Shown here in pieces: positions 47,922 to 55,909 of a DNA stretch of 64,000 bases. The stretch covers positions 248,001 through 312,000 of the forward strand of contig NZ_JAGTJJ010000003.1 in assembly GCF_028435365.1 (NCBI RefSeq), written 5' to 3'. The first letter of the stretch is position 1; every line of letters starts with the position of its first letter. The position numbers and the translations under genes are program-made. A model generated the notes under the pieces. It was not told the DNA's origin. It worked only from the letters and a program-made list of their open reading frames with translations, and searched no databases. The stretch is from Polyangium jinanense. GTDB taxonomy: Bacteria; Myxococcota; Polyangia; Polyangiales; Polyangiaceae.

Positions 47922-49514
47922 CGTGACGCCGACAAGGCGTTCGGCCGCCGGATAGATCGGACGGATATCCACGGGGATATCGCCGAGCTTGCCGAGCGCG
48001 CGCGCGAGCGGCTCGCTCATCACGCCGTATTTCGACAGCATGGCCCGCGCGCCTTCCTTGTCGCCGCGGGCCTGCACGAGGAGGATTTCGCCGAGCAGCG
48101 CGCGGATCGCGCCGGGCACCTTTTCGTGATCGATCGAGAAGAGCCCGCTCGACGTATCTTCACGGATCACGCCTTTCTCCATCAGCCAGTGGAGCTGGAG
48201 CGCCGTCCCTTTGCCGTGCGCCTCCTCGATGCCGAAGCGCGTCGCGCGGAACATGCCGGCGAGGAACGTGGAGAAGAGCGCGGAGCGCCCCTCGGCGGCC
48301 AGGACGCCACGATCCATCAAAAAGAGGATGTTGTAGATCCCCATCACGTCCGCCTTCGCCTCCTCGAACGGCGAATGCAGCTCCTCGAGCCGCAGCCGCA
48401 CCTCCGTCGAGGTGCCGTCCACGACGATTCGGCCCGGTCCGAGGCCGTGCGAGAGCTCGTGCAAGAGCGTGTGATGGAAGAAGGCGTCCGCCGAGAGGCG
48501 CGAGAGCTCCTCGGCCGCGAGGACCCGCGCCGCGATCGGCTTCAGGATCCCCTCGAATTTTGCCTTCATCACGTTGCGGAGCAGGACATTCTTGCTGCCC
48601 TTCGCCTCGCGCACCCGCTCGTCATTGGGCAGGTTGAACGCGAGCGTCTGCACGCCCGCCCTCGTATCGCCGGCCGAATACACGAGGTCGGCCACGCGAA
48701 TCGGCGAATCGGTGCCGCGGTTCGGGTTCTTGTGCTCGTCCGGGATCGGGAGGTTTTGCTCCATCGCCGGAAGCTCGGACTTCAATCGCGCGAGCGTGCC
48801 GCTCGCCGACGGGTCGATCACGGTCACGAACGAGGTGAACGCGGCCTTGTACCCGAAGAGCCGATCTTCATACGTCTCGTACGGACCGATCGTGACCTCC
48901 ACGCGGCTCTCCATGTCCATCCAGGCGAGGTCGCTCTCGTAATACTCGTCCGCCCCGAGCGCCTTCACCACCGCGCCGAGATACCGCGCGAGCCCCGCGT
49001 CCTTCGTCGCCGCCGCGGCCTTTCCGAGCTCCGCGACGACGGGCGCGAGCAGCGACCGGAACGCCGTCGAATACGGAATCGTGACGAGCCCTTTTTCCCC
49101 GCGCTGGACGAGCGTGTAGAGGCTCCGCAGCGCGTCGGCCTCGGCTGGATGCGCGGCGATCCATGCCTCGAACTCGTCCTTCGTCATGTCGACCGGGTAA
49201 TACCCCGCGCCCGGCGGCCGGAGCATTTCGCCCACGAACGGCTCCTGATCGAGCCGATCCCAGGGTCCGGCCGAGAGATCGAAATACGCGAGCGCGTCCT
49301 TTGCGAGCGGCGACGTCTCCTTCGCCAGCTCCGCGCGCATCTCCGGCGCCTCCGCGAATGATTGCCGCAGGAAGATCGCGTCGATCGGCAGCGACGCGCG
49401 GACGAGGTGCAAAAGAACCTCGCGCTCGTCCGGCGTGAGCACGTCGAGGTCGGCGTCGATGGGCGTGGGCACGAAGCGCGCGAGGCGCGCCGAAACATCG
49501 GGCAGGATGTGCAT
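47916..49514 (-). CDS. Dipeptidyl peptidase III (M49)-like metallopeptidase
   Basis: 532 residues from ATG 49514; a longer frame to 49667 has no family character. The zinc motif is HELSH with His352 and His356, about 30 residues before EEAKADVMGIYN, the third-ligand segment. In M49 enzymes the motif is HExxxH (HELLGH) and the second is EECRAD/EECRAE; here the zinc motif is a standard HExxH. The rest (ADEYYESDLAWMDMESRVEVTIGPYETYEDRLFGYKAAFTSFV) matches the M49 middle domain well. It is probably a cytoplasmic exopeptidase, or a NUDIX-linked M49 relative. Confidence 0.85.
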   Translation of the reverse strand: MHILPDVSARLARFVPTPIDADLDVLTPDEREVLLHLVRASLPIDAIFLRQSFAEAPEMRAELAKETSPLAKDALAYFDLSAGPWDRLDQEPFVGEMLRPPGAGYYPVDMTKDEFEAWIAAHPAEADALRSLYTLVQRGEKGLVTIPYSTAFRSLLAPVVAELGKAAAATKDAGLARYLGAVVKALGADEYYESDLAWMDMESRVEVTIGPYETYEDRLFGYKAAFTSFVTVIDPSASGTLARLKSELPAMEQNLPIPDEHKNPNRGTDSPIRVADLVYSAGDTRAGVQTLAFNLPNDERVREAKGSKNVLLRNVMKAKFEGILKPIAARVLAAEELSRLSADAFFHHTLLHELSHGLGPGRIVVDGTSTEVRLRLEELHSPFEEAKADVMGIYNILFLMDRGVLAAEGRSALFSTFLAGMFRATRFGIEEAHGKGTALQLHWLMEKGVIREDTSSGLFSIDHEKVPGAIRALLGEILLVQARGDKEGARAMLSKYGVMSEPLARALGKLGDIPVDIRPIYPAAERLVGVTS

Positions 49515-49703
49515 GGCTCCGGCGGGGAGATGTAGTCGGATCAGGGAGCCTTGGCGAGGTCCATCCTCGGTTGCTGGATCTCGGCCCGACCGAGTTCGTC
49601 TCCTCGTAATGGTCCCCGGCCGCCTGGACGCAGCATTCGTATCGGCCGCGTCCTCGCCGCGCGTCAAAATGGGCGACGCCGCGGCGCGTTCATCCCTCGG
49701 TCC

Positions 49704-49856
49704 TCAGCGCGACCACTGCGATTGCTGATTGTTTTGCCGCGCCGCGCAGCCGCAGCCCGGATCGGCTGCGGGAGGCGGCGCCCGGTGCGAGGAGCAGCCT
49801 GCGAGGAGGGCCGAGAGCGCGACGAGAGCAAGGAGGAAGTGGCGCATGGCTGCCAT
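49704..49856 (-). CDS. Short lipoprotein
   Basis: 50 residues from ATG 49856 (a second ATG at 49847 gives 47). The leader MRHFLLALVALSALLAGC has a perfect lipobox (LAGC), followed by a Pro-rich linker and GCGCAARQNNQQSQW. It is too short for a folded domain but resembles peptide-type lipoproteins. It lies 189 bp before the M49-like gene in the same direction. The coding status is inferred from the signal sequence alone. Confidence 0.6.
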   Translation of the reverse strand: MAAMRHFLLALVALSALLAGCSSHRAPPPAADPGCGCAARQNNQQSQWSR

Positions 49857-49933
49857 CGTTTCCGAGCCGATGCGGCAGGTCAAGCGCCCGCGCTTTTCTC
49901 GGGGTGCGCTTCGGCGATAGCCTCTCGTTTCGC

Positions 49934-51850
49934 ATGGGACGAAACCTCGGACCCCGCATCCGGCGCGTGGTCCTCTCCAAGGAAGGCCTCGCCCACGTCG
50001 AGCGACGCGGCAGCGCGGACGGTAGCTTCGAGCTCCCCTTCGGCCGCGCCGAGCTCGGCGAGGTTCTCCGGTCGCTCGTGGTCTGGGTCGAGCGCGGCGA
50101 GGGTCGAACGACGGCGCTCGCCTTCGACGCGCCCGAAGACCCGGACGCCGCGCTCGCCGAACGAAAACTGCGCTTCGAGCCAGGGACGACGCTGCGCGGC
50201 ATCGTGCACGCCGCGCGGGGTCGGCGCGTGCGGACCTTCGGGAGCGACGGGCCGATCGAGGGCGAGGTGCTCGGCTTCGAAGAATCGACGAGCGGGCAAG
50301 GGCCACGCAGGTGGCTACTCCTGCGCACGGGAGCCGGGCAGATCGAGGTCGTCGACATGGCGTCCGTGCGGCAGATCGAGCTCGCCGATCCCGCGCTGCA
50401 AGGGAGCCTCGACGTGCTCGTGAGTCGCGGGCGGGCCTCGGCAGGTGGAGATGGTCGCGCCGTGCGCGTCGGCCTCGCGGGTCGTGTGGAGGACGTGCGC
50501 GTGCTCTACGTCGTGCCCGCGGCGCCGTTTCAGCTCTCGTACAGGCTCGCGCTCGCGGGCGCGGAGGCGCGGCTCTTCGCGTTCGCGCTCGTGCAGAACC
50601 CGCTCGACGAGGATCTCGAAGACGTGGAGCTCGTGCTGTCGTCCGCGCAGGCGGCCGCGGCGTCGAGTGATTCGTACGGGCGCGGCGATCGACGGATCGA
50701 CGACGAAACCGAGAACGCGACCAAGCTCGAACGCACGCGCAGGGCGCACGGCCAGCCCGCCACGATCCGCGCGGCCGCGCCGCTCGGCACCCTCGTCGCG
50801 CTCGCGGGGCGCGCGCCGGAGCGCATCGACGATGCCGACACGATGGACACCGAGCAAGCGGCCGCCGAGCTCGCCGCCGTGGCCGCCGCCGAGCCGAGGG
50901 AGTGGGTCGCCGAAGGACCCGTCTCCATCCCGCGCCGCGGCGCCGCGATGATCCCCGTGCTCGCCACGAGCGTCCGCGTGCGCAAGGAGCGCCTCTTCCG
51001 CGAGGGCGCAGGACCCAGCCCCGACCTCGTGCTCTGCTTCGACAACGACACCGGCGTGCGCCTCGACGAGGGCCGATGCGCGGTCTACGACGAGGGCCGC
51101 TACGTCGGCGAATCCGCGATCGGAGCCGCGACGCGCGGCGCGCTCGTGCGTGTCTCGTTCACGAAGGACCCGGGCGTTCGTTGCCACCGCACGAGCCGCA
51201 AGGACACGACCTTCGCGGGCGTCGTCTTCGAGGCGGGCGGCCTCATCGAGCAGCGGCGCGTCGAGGAGCGTCACGCCTACTGCGTCCGCAGCGATCACTC
51301 GACGGTCGTGGACGTCGTGATCGAGATTCCGCGCAAAGACGGCCGCACGCTCACGGCCGAGGGCCTCACGCCCCTCGCCGAGACGCCGCGCGTCACGCGC
51401 TTCCGCGTCGAGGTCCCGCCGCGCGGCGAGGCGACGATCGAGGTGCGCGAGGTGTGGACCGAGTCGACGCGCCTCGCCTACGAGTCGGTCGAGCCCGGGC
51501 AGATCGAGACCTGGCGCGCCTCCGGGCGGGTTGCCGCTTCGCGGCTCGACGTGCTCTCCGAGCTTTCCCGCAACGTCGAGGAAGCGACGCAGCTCGAGGC
51601 CGAGCGGATGCGGCTCGATCGTGAGCTCGTCGAGGTCTACACCCGGCACGGAAAGATCGCCGAGCAGCTCGCGGTGCTGCGTGACGCGGGCCCGGAGGGG
51701 GCGCTGCGCGCGCGGTACGTGAGCGAGCTCGACGCCATGCAGCAGCGCATCGGCCCGATGGAGACGGAGATGCGCAGGCTCCGGGACGAGGCCGAGACGC
51801 GGAGGCGCGCTGCGGAGCGAGCGCTCGCGAGCCTCGCGCAATGCGCGTAA
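49934..51850 (+). CDS. DUF4139 (mucoidy inhibitor-like) domain protein
   Basis: 638 residues from ATG 49934. The start RIRRVVLSKEGLAHVERRGSADGSFELPFGRAELGEVLRSLVVW and the beta-rich middle (LLRTGAGQIEVVDMASVRQIEL, VRVLYVVPAAPFQLSYRLALAGAEARLFAFALVQNP) resemble the DUF4139 repeats. The C-terminal half contains TRFRVEVPPRGEATIEVREVWTES. Coiled-coil-like helices near 560-635 (EEATQLEAERMRLDRELVEVYTRHGKIAEQL) complete it. No signal peptide is seen. Most DUF4139 proteins are exported, so either this one is cytoplasmic or an upstream start was missed. The function is unknown. Confidence 0.8.
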   Translation: MGRNLGPRIRRVVLSKEGLAHVERRGSADGSFELPFGRAELGEVLRSLVVWVERGEGRTTALAFDAPEDPDAALAERKLRFEPGTTLRGIVHAARGRRVRTFGSDGPIEGEVLGFEESTSGQGPRRWLLLRTGAGQIEVVDMASVRQIELADPALQGSLDVLVSRGRASAGGDGRAVRVGLAGRVEDVRVLYVVPAAPFQLSYRLALAGAEARLFAFALVQNPLDEDLEDVELVLSSAQAAAASSDSYGRGDRRIDDETENATKLERTRRAHGQPATIRAAAPLGTLVALAGRAPERIDDADTMDTEQAAAELAAVAAAEPREWVAEGPVSIPRRGAAMIPVLATSVRVRKERLFREGAGPSPDLVLCFDNDTGVRLDEGRCAVYDEGRYVGESAIGAATRGALVRVSFTKDPGVRCHRTSRKDTTFAGVVFEAGGLIEQRRVEERHAYCVRSDHSTVVDVVIEIPRKDGRTLTAEGLTPLAETPRVTRFRVEVPPRGEATIEVREVWTESTRLAYESVEPGQIETWRASGRVAASRLDVLSELSRNVEEATQLEAERMRLDRELVEVYTRHGKIAEQLAVLRDAGPEGALRARYVSELDAMQQRIGPMETEMRRLRDEAETRRRAAERALASLAQCA

Positions 51851-51889
51851 CGCGCTTCGACGAACGCGGCGTGGCCTTATACTCGCCGC

Positions 51890-53629
51890 GTGCTGCCCCT
51901 GCTCGCGCTCGGCGTCATCGTCGTCCTCACCGTCGGCTACTTCTCCTACGGTCGCCTCATCGCGAGGAACTACGCGCTCGACGACAGCGCCGAGACGCCC
52001 GCGGTGCGCCGCGCGGACGGCGAGGACTTCGTGCCGACGAAGCCCTTCTACCTGCTCGGCCAGCACTTCAGCGCCATCGCCGCGGCCGGCCCCATCGCCG
52101 GCCCGATCCTCGCGGCGCAGATGTTCGGCTGGGTCCCGTGTGTCCTCTGGATCGGCTTCGGCGTGATCTTCATCGGCGCCGTGCACGACTTTTCCGCGCT
52201 CGTGGCGAGCGTGCGTCACGAGGGCGAGAGCGTGGCCGAGATCGTCCGGCGGCAGCTCGGCCGTCGCGCGTGGCTGCTCATCCTCACGTTCATCTGGCTC
52301 GCGCTCATCTACGTGATCGTGGCCTTCGCCGACATCACGGCGAGCACGTTCGTCGGCAAGACCGAGGAGTTCGAGGGCGGCAAATACAGCTTCAACCCGG
52401 GCGGCGCCGTCGCGGCGGCGAGCACGATGTACCTCGGCCTCTCGGTCCTGATGGGCCTCATCGACCGGCGCCTGAAGCCCCCGCTCTGGCTCACCACCAT
52501 CCTCTTCGTGCCCGCGACGCTCGTCGTCGTCTGGCTCGGCACCAAGATCTCCACCTCGTTCGTGCTCCCCTTCGAGAACCCGCAGCGCGCGTGGGGCCTC
52601 GGCATCCTCGTCTACTGCTTCGTCGCCTCGCTCCTGCCCGTGTGGCTGCTCCTGCAGCCGCGTGGCTACCTCGGTGGATTCGTCCTCTACCTCGCGCTCG
52701 CCGTCGGCACGATCGGCCTCTTCTTCGGCGGCCTGCGTTATCCGGGCGAGTTCGACATCCGCATGCCGGCCTTCAAGACCTTCGACGCCGGCGGCCCCTT
52801 CGGCGCGCTCTTCCCGTTCCTCTTCGTGACCATCGCGTGTGGCGCCTGCTCGGGCTTCCATGGCCTCGTCTGCTCGGGCACGACCTCGAAGCAGATCGCC
52901 AAGGAGTCGCACACGCACCCCGTCGGCTACGGCGCGATGCTGCTCGAAGCCTTCGTCGCCATCATCGCGCTGACGACGGTCATCACGCTTGCGCCTGAAG
53001 GAAAGCTCCCCGGCCCCGGCAAGATCTACGGCGACGGCGTCGGCCGCTTCATGACCGTCATCCTCGGCAAGGAGCACTTCCTCTTCGCCGCCACGTTCGG
53101 CGCGATGGCCTTCTCCACCTTCGTCTTCGACACGCTCGACGTCTCCACGCGCCTCGGCCGTTACGTCCTCGAGGAGCTCTTCGGCTGGAGCAAGAAGCGC
53201 AAGGCGGGCGCGATCGCCACGGCGCTGACCTTGCTCCCGCCCGCGTACTTCGTCGCCACCGCGCGCCCGCCCGCGCCCGGCGTGCGGCCCGCCTACCTCG
53301 ATTTCTGGACGCTCTTCGGCACGAGCAACCAGCTCCTCGCCGCGCTCACGCTGCTCGCCGTCACCGTGTGGCTCCACCGCGAGAAGCGCCGCGTCTGGTA
53401 CACGGCCGTGCCCATGGTCTTCGTCATGACCGTGACCCTCTGGGCGCTCATCGCCCAGATTCGCCACGCCTTCGGCGCCATCCGCGAGGGCGGCTTCTCC
53501 CTGAACACGGCGACGATGAACGGCGTCGTCGGCGTCCTGCTCGTTGGCCTCGCGATCGCGCTCCTCGTCGAGTCGTCCCGGGCGCTCCTCGGCCGGACGC
53601 CCGCGCCGGCCGAGACGCGAGCCAGCTGA
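51890..53629 (+). CDS. cstA: Carbon starvation protein A family transporter
   Basis: 579 residues from GTG 51890 with about 13 hydrophobic segments. Family signatures include FVPTKPFYLLGQHFSAIAAAGPIAGPILAAQMFGWVPCVLWIGFGVIFIGAVHDF at the start, GACSGFHGLVCSGTTSKQIAKESH in the middle and ATFGAMAFSTFVFDTLDVSTRLGRYVLEEL later. CstA proteins import peptides and pyruvate. The protein is shorter than E. coli CstA (701 residues), as are many homologues. No regulator is linked. Confidence 0.95.
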   Translation: MLPLLALGVIVVLTVGYFSYGRLIARNYALDDSAETPAVRRADGEDFVPTKPFYLLGQHFSAIAAAGPIAGPILAAQMFGWVPCVLWIGFGVIFIGAVHDFSALVASVRHEGESVAEIVRRQLGRRAWLLILTFIWLALIYVIVAFADITASTFVGKTEEFEGGKYSFNPGGAVAAASTMYLGLSVLMGLIDRRLKPPLWLTTILFVPATLVVVWLGTKISTSFVLPFENPQRAWGLGILVYCFVASLLPVWLLLQPRGYLGGFVLYLALAVGTIGLFFGGLRYPGEFDIRMPAFKTFDAGGPFGALFPFLFVTIACGACSGFHGLVCSGTTSKQIAKESHTHPVGYGAMLLEAFVAIIALTTVITLAPEGKLPGPGKIYGDGVGRFMTVILGKEHFLFAATFGAMAFSTFVFDTLDVSTRLGRYVLEELFGWSKKRKAGAIATALTLLPPAYFVATARPPAPGVRPAYLDFWTLFGTSNQLLAALTLLAVTVWLHREKRRVWYTAVPMVFVMTVTLWALIAQIRHAFGAIREGGFSLNTATMNGVVGVLLVGLAIALLVESSRALLGRTPAPAETRAS

Positions 53630-53865
53630 GCCCCGGCGCTGCCAATTCCCCTGCAATCCCCGCTGTTTCGGGTCCATGTCGCTTTTCTGGAACCCGCCCC
53701 GGATCTCGCTGTCGTTAGGTACGTGGACGCGATGCTGAACGACGGATGAGACGCGCGGCCGCCCTGGAGAGGGCGCCCGACGAGTCGCCCGCGTATCCGC
53801 GCTTCACGGAAACACGGCAAGAGCGATCCCCGCCGATGCGCGGAGGAAATCAGGAGAGGTTTGTC

Positions 53866-55491
53866 ATGGATCATCGCAACGAGAAGAAGCCGGCACTCGA
53901 CTCGAACAACCCGTTCGTCGCCAAGGCGCCCGTGGATCTTTTCGGCGCGACCCAGGCGCGCCCCTTCGATCCCCGCGCTCTCTTCGCCGACAAGGCGAGC
54001 GAGCCCGAGATTGTGGCTGCCGACGCGCCCGAGGGTTCGTACACGTACGCGCTCCTCAAGAGCGGCCCCGAGGTCCCGGCCGAGGAGTGCGAGCGCGCGG
54101 ACGAGGCGATCGAGATCATGATCCTCTGGGGCGACTCGGTTCTGCACGTCGCGCACCTCTCGCCGGTTCGTCCGTTCCACGTCGGCGAGGAGAACGCGGA
54201 CTTCGTGATCCCTGCGGCCACGCTCGGCGCCTCGCGGCTCCCGGTCGTGCTCGTGGGTGCGGATGGCAAGGCGCGTGTCGTGGTGCCCGCGACGGCGAAG
54301 GCCTCGCTCGAGACCGAGGGCCGCCGTGCTTCGGTCGACGCGACGAACGCGATGCCGTGTGCGGCGCTCGCGGGCAGCGTCGAGGTCGCGCTCTCGCTCG
54401 GCGCGCGGGTGAAGGTGGAGATCAGCGGCCTTGTGATTCAGGTCGCGAGCGTGAAGGCGGGCCGGAAGGTCAAGGGCGGCGCCGTGGCGATGCAGGGCAA
54501 GGGTCTCTCCTGGCACGGCGTGTCCCTCGCGGTGCACGCAGGGTTGCTCGCGGCGGCCGCGTTCTTCCTCCCGCCCCTCGGCGTGACGGACGAGGACGCG
54601 ATCTCGGAGGAGGACAGGTACTTCATTCAGCACGCGCTCGACGTGAGTGCGGAGCGCGAGGAGGAGAAGAAGGAGACGCCCGAGCTCGCCGAGAACACCG
54701 AGAAGTCCCCCGGCGGCAGCTCCGGCGCGCGTGCGCAGGACAGCGAGGGCAAGATGGGCAGCACGACGAGCCGGAAGAGCGACGGTCGGTTCGCGCTCGC
54801 CGGGGACAAGAACAACACGGACCCGCAGATCGCGCGGCAGGCCGCGATCGACGAGGCGCGCACCTTCGGCATGATCGGGATGCTCAACGTGATGAACGGC
54901 GGCGACCCGAACGCCATCACGGCGAAGTGGGGCGGCGAGACCTCGTTCGGCAGCGACGAGCGCAGCGCGCTCGGCAACATGTGGGGTTCGTCGATCGACG
55001 ACGCGGCGGGCTCGGGTGGCCTCGGTCTGACGGGTCACGAGGAGGGTGGTGGTGGCAAGGGTGAGGGCATCGGGCTCGATCGCATCAACACGATCGGCGT
55101 GAACCTCGGCGGGCCTGGCGGCTTCAACCGCCAGCTCAAGCCGAAGGACCACAAGACGAGCGCGCCCATCATGCGTCCGCAGGGCGTCTCGTCGAGTGGC
55201 CGTCTCCCGGCCGAGATCATCCAGCGGACCGTGCGGCAGAACTTCGGTCGCTTCCGGTTCTGCTACGAGCAGGGCCTGCGGACGAACCCGAACCTCCAGG
55301 GCCGTGTGGCCGTGCGGTTCGTGATCGGTCGCGACGGCAGCGTCTCGCAGGTGTCGAACGGCGGGTCGGATCTGCCCGACCAGAACGCGGTCTCCTGCGT
55401 GGTCCGCTCGTTCTACGGGATGAGCTTCCCGGCCCCGGAGGACGGCATCGTCACCGTGACGTACCCGATCATGTTCCAGCCCGGCAGCTGA
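53866..55491 (+). CDS. AgmX/PglI C-terminal domain protein (TonB-like), first of two paralogues
   Basis: 541 residues from ATG 53866, with GGAGAGG upstream; the longer frame to 53746 is discarded. The N-terminal half has an FHA-like stretch (EIMILWGDSVLHVAHLSPVRPFHVGEENADFVIPAATLG). One membrane span lies near residue 225 (LSWHGVSLAVHAGLLAAAAFFLPPL). A charged and Gly-rich linker follows. The C-terminus shows LPAEIIQRTVRQNFGRFRFCYEQGL, LQGRVAVRFVIGRDGSVSQVSNGGSDL and VSCVVRSFYGMSFPAPE, with two cysteines, the AgmX/PglI pattern linked to myxobacterial gliding and TonB. GGAAC at 53689 and GTC at 53711, 17 bp apart, could be an ECF promoter. Confidence 0.88.
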   Translation: MDHRNEKKPALDSNNPFVAKAPVDLFGATQARPFDPRALFADKASEPEIVAADAPEGSYTYALLKSGPEVPAEECERADEAIEIMILWGDSVLHVAHLSPVRPFHVGEENADFVIPAATLGASRLPVVLVGADGKARVVVPATAKASLETEGRRASVDATNAMPCAALAGSVEVALSLGARVKVEISGLVIQVASVKAGRKVKGGAVAMQGKGLSWHGVSLAVHAGLLAAAAFFLPPLGVTDEDAISEEDRYFIQHALDVSAEREEEKKETPELAENTEKSPGGSSGARAQDSEGKMGSTTSRKSDGRFALAGDKNNTDPQIARQAAIDEARTFGMIGMLNVMNGGDPNAITAKWGGETSFGSDERSALGNMWGSSIDDAAGSGGLGLTGHEEGGGGKGEGIGLDRINTIGVNLGGPGGFNRQLKPKDHKTSAPIMRPQGVSSSGRLPAEIIQRTVRQNFGRFRFCYEQGLRTNPNLQGRVAVRFVIGRDGSVSQVSNGGSDLPDQNAVSCVVRSFYGMSFPAPEDGIVTVTYPIMFQPGS

Positions 55492-55532
55492 TCCCGAACC
55501 AGCTGCGGTGAACGAAGCGCCGGGGCCACCTC

Positions 55533-55834
55533 CCACATGTGGAAGGTGGCCTCGGCGGTCTCGTTTTGTGGGTCTCACGTGCGTGCGTCGCCTTCGCCGA
55601 GCGCCCGGGGCGCGTGCCACGTGTGTCACTCGTCTTCGCCGCGCGTCTGGGGCGAGGACCACGTGTGTCACTCGCCTTCGCCGAGCTGCCGGGGCGAGTG
55701 CCACGTGTGTCACTCGTCCGCGCCGACCTCCTCGGAGGATCTCCACATGTGGCAGGTGGGCTCGGGGGGTCTCCTTCGTCGGGTGCCACGTGTGTGCATC
55801 CTCGTGCGAGGACGGGAGCGCCGTCTTGCACGTG
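55533..55834. repeat. 42-bp tandem array of palindromic CAC(G/A)TG cores (8 copies)
   Basis: CACGTG or CACATG begins at 55534, 55576, 55618, 55660, 55702, 55744, 55787 and 55829: every step is 42 bp except one of 43. Two units (55534 and 55744) are of a second type, CCACATGTGG...GGTGG-CTCGG-GGTCTC; the others contain CCACGTGTGT followed by CACTCG(C/T)CTTCGCC in most. 42 bp is 14 codons, so both strands show in-frame 14-residue repeats that I regard as non-coding. The array spans the gap between the two AgmX/PglI paralogues and ends 75 bp before GTG 55910. No other gene is supported between 55492 and 55909. Confidence 0.93.
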
Positions 55835-55909
55835 TGTGATCCGCTTCCCGCGATGCCGGGCCTCATGTAGCCTCATCGAGGGTCCGGCTGGAACGATCGG
55901 GAGGGTGAC

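Noticed and set aside
50315..53677. A 1120-residue antisense frame opposite the DUF4139-like and cstA genes
   Set aside because: It is the shadow of two well-supported genes; its translation is Arg/Glu/Ala-rich with no domains.
55508..55870. Short proteins with 14-residue repeats (for example CVTRLRRA or HVCHS patterns) in the 42-bp array
   Set aside because: All frames on both strands are open, the repeats follow from the 42-bp period, and there is no signal, domain or clear start.
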